A DNA stretch of 64,000 bases from Mucilaginibacter empetricola (GCF_024808665.1 NZ_JANUBZ010000001.1:755393-819392); one strand, 5' to 3'; counted from the first letter of the stretch, positions 8,576 to 16,759 are shown. Translations and numbers: made by a program. The notes: generated from the letters alone by a model not told the origin.

Positions 8576-8642
8576 GCATTCAATGCAGAGTTTTCCACAA
8601 CATTGTTACAATGCGGCAGCTTTGTGCATACACCCGCACAAA
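8576..8642. promoter_or_regulatory. Three palindromes upstream of nrdJ
   Basis: GCATTCAATGC (8576-8586), CATTGTTACAATG (8601-8613) and TTTGTGC-N8-GCACAAA (8621-8642) are all perfect inverted repeats, 80-145 bases before the nrdJ start. TTTTCCACA at 8591-8599 fits the DnaA-box pattern TTWTNCACA. They may be operators or a DnaA-linked control of dNTP supply. None fits the NrdR box well. No other content is seen in 8499-8730. Confidence 0.5.
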
Positions 8643-8730
8643 TGATTAGTTTATAAAGAATTAACCCTGTTGAAAACTAAAAAAACAGTGATTATTTTAA
8701 TTAGAAAGGCTTAAAACTATGAGGAATATA

Positions 8731-8833
8731 GCCCCCTCTAAATCTCCCCCGGAAGGGGAGACTTTAAATTCTTTTGGGACGTGATAAAATGCAGTCAAAG
8801 CCCCTCTCTTCCGGAGAGGGGTTGGGGTGAGGC
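8731..8833. repeat. Inverted-repeat cassette, GGTGAGGC family
   Basis: GCCCCCTCTAAATCTCCCCC near the left end pairs loosely with CCCCTCTC...GGAGAGGGGTTGGGGTGAGGC at the right. Internal palindromes are CTCCCCCGGAAGGGGAG and CCTCTCTTCCGGAGAGG. It lies between the nrdJ upstream region and the end of the bicupin gene. Short ORFs drawn through it are not genes. Confidence 0.7.
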
Positions 8834-8870
8834 AAAAAAAAAGACCGCCACCAATTAAGGGGCAGTCTTT
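8834..8870 (-). terminator. Terminator of the bicupin gene
   Basis: On the - strand AAAGACTGCC pairs with GGCGGTCTTT (one wobble) and is followed by a run of T. It lies 63 bases after the stop codon at 8933. Confidence 0.8.
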
Positions 8871-8932
8871 CAGCGGTTATCTGGTCAGTTTTAGTAAAAA
8901 ATTTATTTTCCTTATGATGACTACTGCAACGA

Positions 8933-10105
8933 CTAATAGATACCGTTTTGATGGTTGATGAGTGAAGAAGCCTGCTCCAGCGACATACCAAAATGATCGG
9001 CCACTAATTGAGGCGGGTTAGAATTTAACCAGTCATTTAATGATATCTCCTGGTAAACAGGGCTATTGAACAAAATGATCAGTTTTAAAGTTTCGGTGCC
9101 AGTATTTTCAATAAAGTGACCATAGCCCTGCTTAATAAAGCCAACCATTCCCTTTTTATAGGGCATTGTTTTTACACGACCATGCGATCCAAAAATGCTT
9201 AACTCGCCCTGTCCCTGCATTACATACTGCCACTCATCGGCATTGGGGTGCCAGTGTAACTCGCGGATAGCGCCGGGTTCTATATTCATGCGCATGGAGG
9301 TTATGGTATTTTGAATTGGGAACTCAAGTGACGAAACCAATTTTACCGAACCGCCTTTAAATTCCTGGTATATGCCCTCTTTTTCCATGCTGAATTTGTG
9401 CAGCGAGGTACTGAACGGAATGGCTGCATTTATATTTTTCGGTCTTGGTTTTTCGGCAATTTTCCCAATACCAATATAGAGCTCCTTTTTAGGCAGACCT
9501 GAAAAAAAGCTTGCAGGTAAGCCTGTATTTTTGGCCATAATAGCAGGCGGCACATGACTGATCCAATCGGTAACGCTAAAAGTACCAAACTCAGAAAAAT
9601 GGCCGCTATCAAAACCCAATAAAAAATGACAAGGCTTATCTCCCAAACATTGTAACATATGGCCATGCCCTTTCGGAAAAAACCAGATATCGCCTTTTTG
9701 AAAATCATCTGTTGAGGTTGTTCCATCAGGTGTAATTACGGTTGTTCTTACCTCTCCATCTAAAATATATGCCCATTCAGCAGCGATAGAATGCCAATGC
9801 ATTTCGCGAAAAGCGCCGGGCTTAAGGTGCATTGATACACCGGCAATACTTTGCGAAACCGGAAATTCTTCAACAGTAGCTTCTTTGGCCGAGCCCCCTT
9901 CGCTCAGGTAGCCTTTGCTGCCGTTTTCAATATCGTAAACAAAATCTTCCAACTCTTCCTGCGGGGCCAGGGCTTTTTTATTATCGGGTGATGTTTTGGC
10001 CGAAGCTTTTTCGGGTACCAATGCGCCAATGCTGGTTGCTGCTGCCACCAATCCCAGGGTTGACAGCGATGCTCTGGAAATAAATCCGCGTCGTGTAGTT
10101 TCCAT
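8933..10105 (-). CDS. Tat-exported bicupin, oxalate decarboxylase-like
   Basis: 390 residues from the ATG at 10105, chosen because METTRRGFIS gives a clean twin-arginine signal at the N-terminus; an in-frame ATG at 10138 would add eleven residues before it. Two cupin domains each carry a metal motif: REMHWHSIAAEWAYILDGEV and RELHWHPNADEWQYVMQGQG, with downstream His residues (GHGHML, GYGHFI). This is the layout of OxdC-type manganese oxalate decarboxylases, which turn oxalate into formate and CO2. Export to the periplasm is inferred from the Tat motif. A GntR/FCD regulator is divergent and a 32-base palindrome lies just upstream, so the gene is probably repressed until a carboxylic-acid signal appears. 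Confidence 0.85.
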   Translation of the reverse strand: METTRRGFISRASLSTLGLVAAATSIGALVPEKASAKTSPDNKKALAPQEELEDFVYDIENGSKGYLSEGGSAKEATVEEFPVSQSIAGVSMHLKPGAFREMHWHSIAAEWAYILDGEVRTTVITPDGTTSTDDFQKGDIWFFPKGHGHMLQCLGDKPCHFLLGFDSGHFSEFGTFSVTDWISHVPPAIMAKNTGLPASFFSGLPKKELYIGIGKIAEKPRPKNINAAIPFSTSLHKFSMEKEGIYQEFKGGSVKLVSSLEFPIQNTITSMRMNIEPGAIRELHWHPNADEWQYVMQGQGELSIFGSHGRVKTMPYKKGMVGFIKQGYGHFIENTGTETLKLIILFNSPVYQEISLNDWLNSNPPQLVADHFGMSLEQASSLINHQNGIY

Positions 10106-10148
10106 TGTTATATAATTTTTAATAGGGTTAATTAACAAAATTTATTAT

Positions 10149-10180
10149 AACATCATATGTTTTATAAAACATATGATGTT
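10149..10180. promoter_or_regulatory. Perfect 32-base palindromic operator upstream of the bicupin
   Basis: AACATCATATGTTTTA is followed with no gap by its exact reverse complement. Each half holds the unit AAACATATGATGTTT, which occurs again at 10344-10358 before the divergent GntR gene. It lies 44 bases upstream of the bicupin start. Confidence 0.8.
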
Positions 10181-10343
10181 TACAAAAGTAGAAATATTTA
10201 TTCACCTGCAAACTTTTTTTATAAAAAAACAACGCATTGACCATAAAAAACAGAATTTATCCAATAACTGAGCTTAATTTTGCCGCTTTTGCTTTATTTA
10301 TGCCAAATTAGAGGCAGGCATTAAAAGGTCTTATTACAAACAC

Positions 10344-10358
10344 AAACATATGATGTTT
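10344..10358. promoter_or_regulatory. Second operator copy, before the GntR gene
   Basis: AAACATATGATGTTT is identical to 10167-10181. It sits just upstream of the probable -7 element TATTTTTG (10372-10379), so binding here could repress the regulator's own gene. The -7 position also argues for translation starting at 10399 and not at 10366. Confidence 0.75.
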
Positions 10359-10398
10359 AAATAAATTGACTTATTTTTGTAAAGTAATTGTTAACAGC

Positions 10399-11052
10399 AT
10401 GGCGGTAAAAGAAAAACTATCCGAACGGATCACCAACCAGATAAGGCAAGACATCAGCAAGGGGAAATACCCTGCTAATGGGAAAATCCCTGCAGAGCCC
10501 GAGTTAATGAAGCTTTATGGGGTGGGCAGATCGACTATCCGCGAGGCAATAAAATCGCTGGCGATATCAGGTATTTTAAAGGTGCAGCAAGGCTCAGGAA
10601 CGTTTGTAAACGATGATCAGGAAACAGGGAGTATTGATGAACAACTAAAGCATGCTGATTTTAATGACATTCATGCGGTACGTCGGTTACTAGAAGAAGA
10701 AATAGTAAAACTTGCGGCCATAAATCATACCGAAGAGCAGATTAATGAAATGGAACGTTGTTTGGAAGATCGCAGACTAGCCATACTGGCCGAACAACCT
10801 TTACAATGCGCCAATGCCGACATTGCATTCCACATGGTGATTGCACAGGCATCAAAAAATAAGGTACTGGCCCAGCTTTATAAAAGTTTTACCATCATTA
10901 TCCGCGATTTTTTTTCGCGCAGGGAAACACGCGGTATCACTCATTTTGCCATGAATCACCACCTGCATGAAGAGTTGTTTAAAGCTATAAAAGGCAAAAA
11001 ACAAAAGCAGGCACAGCAGGTAATATTGCAGATATTGGATAATAGTTATTAG
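10399..11052 (+). CDS. GntR family regulator, FCD (FadR-like) subfamily
   Basis: 217 residues from ATG 10399. The start at 10366 would add residues that lie upstream of the probable transcription start. The N-terminal winged helix is clear (LSERITNQIRQDISKGKYPANGKIPAEPELMKLYGVGRSTIREAIKSLA, with GxGRSTIREA as recognition helix). The rest is an all-helical FCD ligand domain with metal-type residues (AFHMVIAQ, HHLHEELF). Such regulators respond to carboxylic acids. Operator copies lie in its own promoter and in that of the divergent bicupin, which makes the bicupin its likely target. Confidence 0.88.
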   Translation: MAVKEKLSERITNQIRQDISKGKYPANGKIPAEPELMKLYGVGRSTIREAIKSLAISGILKVQQGSGTFVNDDQETGSIDEQLKHADFNDIHAVRRLLEEEIVKLAAINHTEEQINEMERCLEDRRLAILAEQPLQCANADIAFHMVIAQASKNKVLAQLYKSFTIIIRDFFSRRETRGITHFAMNHHLHEELFKAIKGKKQKQAQQVILQILDNSY

Positions 11053-11054
11053 GA

Positions 11055-11206
11055 GCCTCACCCCGGCCCTCTCCAAAGGAGAGGGAGATTAAAAGGTACA
11101 GTTTTTAGCCAGAGTCCTTTCCACCCGCAGGCCGCTATAGGACTACGTAAATTATATTTTTACATTTTTTTAGCCCTTCTCCTTTGGAGAAGGGGTGGGA
11201 TGAGGC
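11055..11206. repeat. GCCTCACC/GATGAGGC inverted-repeat cassette
   Basis: It starts two bases after the GntR stop and ends 14 bases before the gltX stop, so it fills the gap between two convergent genes. Left end GCCTCACCCC, right end GGGATGAGGC; internal palindromes CCCTCTCCAAAGGAGAGGG and TTCTCCTTTGGAGAA. Confidence 0.75.
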
Positions 11207-11219
11207 TTACGTTATGCTT

Positions 11220-12737
11220 TTAAGCACTAAATACTGGCAGCGCCGTTTTAATCCGTTTAAAAGTTTCTTCTTTCCCCAATAGCTGGGCTATATCAAAAAC
11301 GTGAGGACCAAACTTACCACCCACCAGCATAATTCGGAAAGGCAGCATCAATTCACCCACTTTAATAGCTTTTTCTTCAGCTAATGTTTTAAATGCAGCT
11401 TCCAGATCAGGAGCCTGCCAGGTTACGGTATCCTGTTTAGCAATTAGTTCGTTAAAAAATGCGGTTTTGGCGTCTGTCCATTTTGGTTTAACGGCGTTAA
11501 CGTCATATTCTTTTGGCAGCTCGAAAAAGTAAGCGGCTTGCTGATAAAAATCGGGCAGTAACACACAACGATCCTTTACCTGGTCAATTACTTTTAACAG
11601 GTAATCTTCATCGGCAATAACAACACCCTTATCCTCCAAAACCTTTTTTACTCCGGGTGCCAGGCTTGCGGCTTCAGATTTCTTTATCCACTCGGCATTG
11701 AACCATTTGGCTTTTTCGAAATCAAATTTTGCCCCGGCTTTGCTCACACGTTCTAACGAGAATTTTTCAATCAGCTCATCCAGCGTAAACAGTTCCTGGT
11801 CGGTACCATCGTTCCAGCCCAATGTTGCCAGCAGATTTAAAAATGCCTCAGGTAAGAAACCCAACTCGCGGAAACCGGGAGTTAGTTCGCCTGTTTTGGC
11901 ATCAAACAAGTTCATAGCATAAACCGGGAAACCCAGGCGCGCGCCATCGCGTTTGCTTAATTTACCATGGCCATCGGGCTTTAATATTAATGGCAGGTGC
12001 GCCCATTGCGGCATATCGGCTTTCCAGCCCAAATACTCCCACAGCAGCAAATGTACAGGCGCTGACGGCAACCACTCTTCGCCCCTAAAGGCATGGGTAA
12101 TTTTCATCAGGTAGTCATCAACCACTACGGCTAAATGGTAGGTTGGCATACCATCGGCCTTTAATAAAACTTTGTCATCAACCTGGTTGGTTTCGAAACT
12201 TACATGACCCCTGATTAAATCGTTAAAGCTTACCTTTTCATCGGTCGGCATTTTTATACGGATAACATGGGGCGTTCCGGCATTTAGCAGCTCGGTAACT
12301 TCGTGTGTAGGTAATGATAACGAATTGCGTAATCCATCACGATAGGCTTGTCCGTATTGAAAATTGGGGATTTCTTTACGATTTTTATCCAGCTCCTCTG
12401 GTGTGTCAAATGCGTAGTACGCATGCCCTTGCCCTACCAGTTGCTCGGCATATTTGCGGTACATCGATTTACGTTCGCTTTGGCGGTATGGCGCATATGG
12501 GCCACCCACAACCGGACTTTCATCGGGCAGCAAGCCGCACCATTTTAAACAGTCTAAAATATATTCTTCGGCACCCTCAACATAACGGGTTTGGTCGGTA
12601 TCTTCAATCCTCAAAACAAAATCGCCTTTATGTTTTTTGGCGAAAAGGTAATTAAACAACACGGTACGTACACCACCCAGGTGCAAGCCACCCGTTGGAC
12701 TCGGTGCAAACCTTACTCTAACTTTTTTATCAGACAT
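11220..12737 (-). CDS. gltX: Glutamate--tRNA ligase
   Basis: 505 residues from ATG 12737 (MSDKKVRVRFAPSPTGGLHLGG). The open frame extends 59 codons further upstream, but that part is repeat DNA. The class I HIGH-type motif PSPTGGLHLGG lies at about residues 11-21, and KLSKRDGA is the KMSKS-type loop. RIEDTDQTRYVEGAEEYIL is typical of GluRS. It charges tRNA-Glu. It is read alone, with a large inverted repeat just upstream. Confidence 0.96.
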   Translation of the reverse strand: MSDKKVRVRFAPSPTGGLHLGGVRTVLFNYLFAKKHKGDFVLRIEDTDQTRYVEGAEEYILDCLKWCGLLPDESPVVGGPYAPYRQSERKSMYRKYAEQLVGQGHAYYAFDTPEELDKNRKEIPNFQYGQAYRDGLRNSLSLPTHEVTELLNAGTPHVIRIKMPTDEKVSFNDLIRGHVSFETNQVDDKVLLKADGMPTYHLAVVVDDYLMKITHAFRGEEWLPSAPVHLLLWEYLGWKADMPQWAHLPLILKPDGHGKLSKRDGARLGFPVYAMNLFDAKTGELTPGFRELGFLPEAFLNLLATLGWNDGTDQELFTLDELIEKFSLERVSKAGAKFDFEKAKWFNAEWIKKSEAASLAPGVKKVLEDKGVVIADEDYLLKVIDQVKDRCVLLPDFYQQAAYFFELPKEYDVNAVKPKWTDAKTAFFNELIAKQDTVTWQAPDLEAAFKTLAEEKAIKVGELMLPFRIMLVGGKFGPHVFDIAQLLGKEETFKRIKTALPVFSA

Positions 12738-12757
12738 AATGAGGCAAAGATAGAAAA

Positions 12758-12979
12758 CGATGGGTATAAAACCTTGGGTGGTCGAAACGTTGTTTTCTTG
12801 CCCATATCGAATATGGGGTGTCACCCTGAGGCGCTCGAAGGGTGTGCGTTGGGGGGGGGGGCATTGCCGCCAATGCAAAACGTGAAAGCATGGCGTACAG
12901 GCCTTTGCCCGCACACTTCGAGCGCCTCAGTATGACACCCTTTTTCATGTTTCGAACACCCAAGGTATAAAACCCATCG
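12758..12979. repeat. Large inverted-repeat element, copy 1
   Basis: The outer arms begin CGATGGG...CCTTGGGTG and return as CACCC-AAGG...CCCATCG. Inside them GGGTGTCACCCTGAGGCGCT pairs with a matching strand ending in CTCAGTATGACACCC. A run of ten G lies at about 12852-12861. The reverse-order TATAAAA/TTTTATA in the arms is noteworthy. It is related to 56768-56985. It lies directly upstream of gltX. Confidence 0.8.
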
Positions 12980-13015
12980 TTATGTCTGTTCTCTTCTGTG
13001 GAGATGGTTTTATAG

Positions 13016-13250
13016 CGATGGGTTTTAAAGAAGGTGATATCATTATTTAGGAAATCGATTTTTTTCGCCCTCTTTTTTGCTTGCAAAAGAGAGGGCAGAA
13101 CGAGCGTAGCAATGTTCGGGTGAGTCAATTCTGCAAGCGGCGTTAACGCAAATGCATTGGCGTTGTTGACTCATCCCGACGTTCTCCGCCTTTAGGCGGA
13201 TGGTCGACCTTCTCTCCGCTTCGCGCAAAGAAGGTAACAGCAATGATCAG
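13016..13250. repeat. Second repeat block upstream of the histidine kinase
   Basis: CGATGGGTTTT (13016-13026) repeats the outer arm of the previous element inverted. GGGTGAGTCAA (13118-13128) and TTGACTCATCCC (13166-13177) form an inverted repeat around a region like that at 26644-26672. GCCCTCTTTTTTGCTTGCAA lies on the left side and GGTCGACCTTCTCTCCGC-like sequence on the right. Open frames through it in both directions are not convincing genes. Confidence 0.65.
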
Positions 13251-13343
13251 AAAAATGAGTTCTTAATTTAAGACACCGCAAGGCGAGCCTTCCGAACACC
13301 CATTGCTATTTGAGGAGATTGATTTCCCTGTTTTCGTAACTTT

Positions 13344-14681
13344 TTGCGTAATTTGGGCAAATTATTAGCAGTTCATTTGTCAAAGAATCAAATCAACATC
13401 GGGACTTCTGGTCGCCGAATCAGGAATTTTCTCACATTCCCAACATTCGGCTCTCTAAAAAGCGATAACCCATTTCAACAAAAGAAGCGATGGAAATATT
13501 CGCTGCTTACGTTTGCATTGGTTATTGCCAGCGGCTCCTTATTATATACCAATTACCTGGTACGCAACATTGCCCGGTCCGAACGTACCCGTGCGCAGGT
13601 TTGGGCCATGAGCATGAAGCAGGTGCTGGCATCGGATGATAACGACTTTTTAAATTATGTGTTCGCTGTTCGCGATAGCTCAACCGTACCGGCCATAGTT
13701 ACCGATGACAAGGACGATATCCTGCTTTCGCGCGGGCTGGACGCCAACAAAACTTTTATCAAGCTAGCCGCCGAAGGCAATAAGAAACTAAAATACGACC
13801 CTGCCTACTTTGAGTCGGAACTGGCTTATATGAAAAAGCAGCATGATCCCATAAAGCTTACTGTTTTAGGCACGCCATGGTTTGTGTATTACAAAGATTC
13901 GGCGCTCCTAACCCAGCTTAAGTTTTTCCCTTACATACAACTTTCAGTAATTGCTATTTTCTTGCTGATGGCTTATACGGCGTTCAGTTCATCACGCAAA
14001 TCGGAACAGAACCAGGTGTGGGTAGGTTTGGCTAAAGAAACGGCACACCAGTTGGGTACGCCTATATCATCACTAATGGCGTGGATTGAGTTGATGAAAG
14101 AAAAGTTTGATGCCGAAGATGACCAGCTGATTGCCGAAATGGAAAACGATGTAAAACGTTTGGAAATTGTGGCTGATCGTTTTTCAAAAATAGGATCCAA
14201 GCCTAAACTGGAAGACCATAAAGTTTATGAGGTGGTTAAAGATTTTGTTGATTATTTTAGGGTGAGGGTAAGCAAAAACATCAGCTTTGAAATGAAGGGC
14301 AACCCTTACCTGCAGGCAGGTTTAAATGTGCCGCTGTTTGATTGGGTGCTGGAAAATTTATTAAAAAATGCCGTTAATGCCATAGAAGGTAAAGGATCTA
14401 TTAAGGTAGAAATATCGGGCAATAAAATAAAAAAACAGGTATTTATTGATGTAACTGATACGGGAAAAGGCATTCATCGGTCAAAATTCGATACGGTATT
14501 TCAGCCGGGGTATACTACCCGTAAACGGGGCTGGGGACTAGGACTATCATTAACCAAACGGATGGTAGAGAATTACCATAACGGGCAGATATTTGTGCGC
14601 GACTCGGAAGTGGGCAAGGGAACAACTTTCAGAATTGTATTAAAAAACACTAAATATGATAAACAGACCACAACCCGATGA
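13344..14681 (+). CDS. Sensor histidine kinase
   Basis: 445 codons from the TTG at 13344; the frame has no ATG before the transmembrane segment. The family usually starts close to NPFQQKKRWKY (about residue 42). One membrane helix (about 52-73) is followed by a periplasmic region (74-195), a second helix (about 200-215) and the kinase core: phospho-acceptor AKETAHQLGTPISSLMAW, N box ENLLKNAVNAIEG, G boxes DTGKGI and GWGLGLSLTKRMVE. It autophosphorylates on His and passes phosphate to a response regulator; none is adjacent. The 3' end overlaps the DinB gene by 26 bases. Confidence 0.85.
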   Translation: MRNLGKLLAVHLSKNQINIGTSGRRIRNFLTFPTFGSLKSDNPFQQKKRWKYSLLTFALVIASGSLLYTNYLVRNIARSERTRAQVWAMSMKQVLASDDNDFLNYVFAVRDSSTVPAIVTDDKDDILLSRGLDANKTFIKLAAEGNKKLKYDPAYFESELAYMKKQHDPIKLTVLGTPWFVYYKDSALLTQLKFFPYIQLSVIAIFLLMAYTAFSSSRKSEQNQVWVGLAKETAHQLGTPISSLMAWIELMKEKFDAEDDQLIAEMENDVKRLEIVADRFSKIGSKPKLEDHKVYEVVKDFVDYFRVRVSKNISFEMKGNPYLQAGLNVPLFDWVLENLLKNAVNAIEGKGSIKVEISGNKIKKQVFIDVTDTGKGIHRSKFDTVFQPGYTTRKRGWGLGLSLTKRMVENYHNGQIFVRDSEVGKGTTFRIVLKNTKYDKQTTTR

Positions 14682-15165
14682 ATATTCGGCCTTCGCTTCA
14701 AGGTATGTAAACCTGGTGGGTAATGACCCTATACTGCAAATACTGCAAGATCAGAGAGACTTAACCGTTGATCTTTTTAAAACGATAGATGCAGATAAGG
14801 CCTTGTACAGTTATGCCGATGATAAATGGACCATTAAGCAAGTTTTGGGTCATGTGATAGATACAGAAAGAATACATGGTTACCGCTCGCTGGCTTTTTC
14901 GCATGAAGCTATTGAGTTACCGGGGTTTGATCAGGATGTTTATATGGCGAATGCTACTTTTAATTTACGCACGTTGGAAGATCTTATCGGCGAATATAAA
15001 ACCATACGCGAATCAACACTTTATCTTTTCCGCTCCATGAGCGAAGAGCAGTTAACGCGGAAAGGGATTGCCAGCGGCAGTCCCGTTTCGGTAAGAGCTT
15101 TTGCTTATATGATAGCCGGTCATGAATTACACCATATCAATATTTTGAAGGAAAGATATTTGTAG
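14656..15165 (+). CDS. DinB family protein
   Basis: 169 residues with the DinB four-helix pattern: DKWTIKQVLGHVIDTERIHGYR (first His) and IAGHELHHINILKERYL at the C-terminus (last His pair), which together form a metal site. Members include thiol-dependent and other metal enzymes, but most are of unknown role. It starts inside the end of the histidine kinase gene, so the two are translationally coupled. The ATG at 14656 is well placed and the length is normal. Confidence 0.85.
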   Translation: MINRPQPDEYSAFASRYVNLVGNDPILQILQDQRDLTVDLFKTIDADKALYSYADDKWTIKQVLGHVIDTERIHGYRSLAFSHEAIELPGFDQDVYMANATFNLRTLEDLIGEYKTIRESTLYLFRSMSEEQLTRKGIASGSPVSVRAFAYMIAGHELHHINILKERYL

Positions 15166-15300
15166 TGGGGGAATTAGTTGATTGAGTTGGATTAAGTTTA
15201 AATGGTTGATTGAGTTGGGGAAATTAGTTGGATTTAATCCCTTTTTTCACCCAATCTAACCTAATCAACCCACTCCAACCCAATCAACTTACTCAACCTT
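15166..15300. repeat. Degenerate TTGATTGAGTTGG repeat hairpin
   Basis: Several copies of GTTGATTGAGTTGG-like units run along 15176-15236 and return as CCCAATCAACTTACTCAACC-like units at 15250-15300. The transcript would fold into a long imperfect hairpin between two convergent genes, possibly a terminator. The last bases overlap the DUF6249 C-terminus. Confidence 0.65.
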
Positions 15301-15663
15301 ATTTTCATCATTCTCTTTCTTTTCCATTTTATAGGATAAGAATAAACCGGCTCCGCCAAAAATGGCAATCAGTGCAAAGTATATGGCTACGTTGCCATCA
15401 TCATCAGGTCCGGCAATTTTGCTGAACAGGGTGTGATCCAAAACATAAGCTAAAAATAGGCCTATACCGGCGCCTATCAATAATAAACCCCATTTTAAAT
15501 TTTGAAAAGGAGCTGATTGCGGTTTGTACCTGCGAGGATCCATGCCACGTTCAATCATTGCCATTCTTTCGCGTTTTGAAAGGTATACTATACCAAAAAT
15601 CATTGCAAACATTCCAATAGGCACCAGGATTGGAATTAAGACGCCTAATTCTTCTGCGTTCAT
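15289..15663 (-). CDS. DUF6249 small membrane protein
   Basis: 124 residues. An N-terminal helix (about 8-27), the signature YLSKRERMAMIERGMDP that follows it, and two more helices (about 57-73 and 90-108) match the DUF6249 family, which in Bacteroidetes commonly lies beside an ECF sigma/anti-sigma pair. Here it is divergent from such a pair at 16178. Its function is unknown; a role in the same envelope-stress unit is inferred from context. Confidence 0.8.
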   Translation of the reverse strand: MNAEELGVLIPILVPIGMFAMIFGIVYLSKRERMAMIERGMDPRRYKPQSAPFQNLKWGLLLIGAGIGLFLAYVLDHTLFSKIAGPDDDGNVAIYFALIAIFGGAGLFLSYKMEKKENDENKVE

Positions 15664-15808
15664 AATATTTAAATTTTATTGTTAATAACTTGTTTCATTT
15701 AATCACCCTAACGGTGTATTTGCAAGCTATGACCACATGGTTTTGAATCAGGTTACAGCTTGAGGGAAAAAAGTTTTCAGTAGGCAGTTGGCAGTTGGCA
15801 GTAGGCAA

Positions 15809-15969
15809 GCCTCACCTAAACGGCGTAGCCCTCATGAATGCCATAAAGAATAAGTAATAGTTATGAATAATCCTCTCCAAAGGAGAGGACTTAAACTTCG
15901 CTCTTTTTTAGAACCCTCTCCTTGCGCCACCGCTAAAGCGGCACGCGGTTGGAGAGGGCAGGGTGAGGC
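15809..15969. repeat. GCCTCACC/GGTGAGGC inverted-repeat cassette
   Basis: The right part is nearly identical to that of 2719-2835 (GAACCCTCTCCTTGCGCC then CGCTAAAGC). The left end has an insertion after GCCTCACC. A GGCAGTTGGCAGT-type run (15779-15806) lies just before it, and a matching complement (TGCCTACTGTAAACTGC) at 16101-16117. The remainder of the 514-base gap holds no gene. Confidence 0.75.
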
Positions 15970-16136
15970 CCCTACAGTTTTAAATCCCACCGCTATGGAA
16001 GAAGCGCCCCCCAATTTTGAAAGTGCATAGTTTGCAGCTTTTTGGATTGATAAACCAGATAGCTAAATTTGATTGTCTTTTTACATAGGCAACGGCAAAC
16101 TGCCTACTGTAAACTGCAAACTATTTCAAAAAAAGT

Positions 16137-16162
16137 GTAACCTTAATTAACAACCCGTAGTC
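16137..16162 (+). promoter_or_regulatory. Possible ECF-type promoter of the sigma factor operon
   Basis: GTAACC (16137-16142) and CGTAGTC (16156-16162) resemble the -35 and -10 elements read by RpoE-like sigma factors, 16 bases before the sigma gene ATG. This would make the operon autoregulated. The match is by eye only. Confidence 0.4.
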
Positions 16163-16177
16163 AGAGAGCTATAACAG

Positions 16178-16759
16178 ATGCAAAGCAAGCTTTCAGATAT
16201 AGCGTTAATAGAACAAACCCTGGCGGGTAACCAGCAGGCTTATGCCGATTTGGTTAAACGGCACCAGCGTTTTGTATTTACTTTGGCTATGCGCTTTGTA
16301 AAAACCCGCGAAGATGCCGAGGAGGTAGCACAGGACAGCTTTATAAAGGCTTACCGTTCTTTATCGGCCTTTCAGGGGAATTCAAAATTCAGCACGTGGT
16401 TATATAGTATTGTTTATACTACGGCCATGACTTTTTTACGAAAACGACGACTGGATACCGATTCAATTGATGATGAGGAAACTTATATACAGATAGAAAG
16501 CAAAGCATCTGGATATGATGTAAATAATGTAGAGAATAAGTCGCGGTCATATTATTTGAACCAGGCGATAGAACAGCTTCTACCCGATGATGCTGCCATT
16601 ATTACCATGTTTTACCAGGGCGAACAATCACTGGAGGAGATAGGCAAGGCATTGGGGATGGAAGCAAATACTGTGAAGGTAAAATTATTCAGGGCGCGCC
16701 AGCGTTTAAAAGAAAAGCTGGAACGCAACTTAAAACACGAAGCAAAGGAGTTGATATGA
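16178..16759 (+). CDS. ECF RNA polymerase sigma factor
   Basis: 193 residues with both essential sigma domains. Region 2 spans about 25-90 (RFVKTREDAEEVAQDSFIKAYRSL, then FSTWLYSIVYTTAMTFLRKRR). Region 4 spans about 135-185 (LPDDAAIITMFYQGEQ then SLEEIGKALGMEANTVKVKL). The length and the lack of region 3 place it in the extracytoplasmic function group. The stop overlaps the start of the next gene (ATGA), which encodes a membrane protein fitting an anti-sigma factor. Confidence 0.93.
   Translation: MQSKLSDIALIEQTLAGNQQAYADLVKRHQRFVFTLAMRFVKTREDAEEVAQDSFIKAYRSLSAFQGNSKFSTWLYSIVYTTAMTFLRKRRLDTDSIDDEETYIQIESKASGYDVNNVENKSRSYYLNQAIEQLLPDDAAIITMFYQGEQSLEEIGKALGMEANTVKVKLFRARQRLKEKLERNLKHEAKELI

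Noticed and set aside
8499-8730. Possible cobalamin riboswitch before nrdJ
   Set aside because: I looked for the B12-box and conserved core on the - strand and saw neither; only palindromes and AT-rich sequence are present.
10366-10398. Earlier start of the GntR regulator
   Set aside because: The probable -7 box at 10372-10379 lies inside this extension, so it would not be in the mRNA.
11220-12914. Longer gltX frame starting at 12914
   Set aside because: The extra 59 residues come from repeat DNA; the family start MSDKKVRVRFAPSPTG at 12737 is clear.
12730-13128. 132-residue frame on the - strand and 114-residue frame on the + strand
   Set aside because: Both run through the large inverted repeat and its flank; translations are Arg/Pro/His-rich and typical of repeat DNA.
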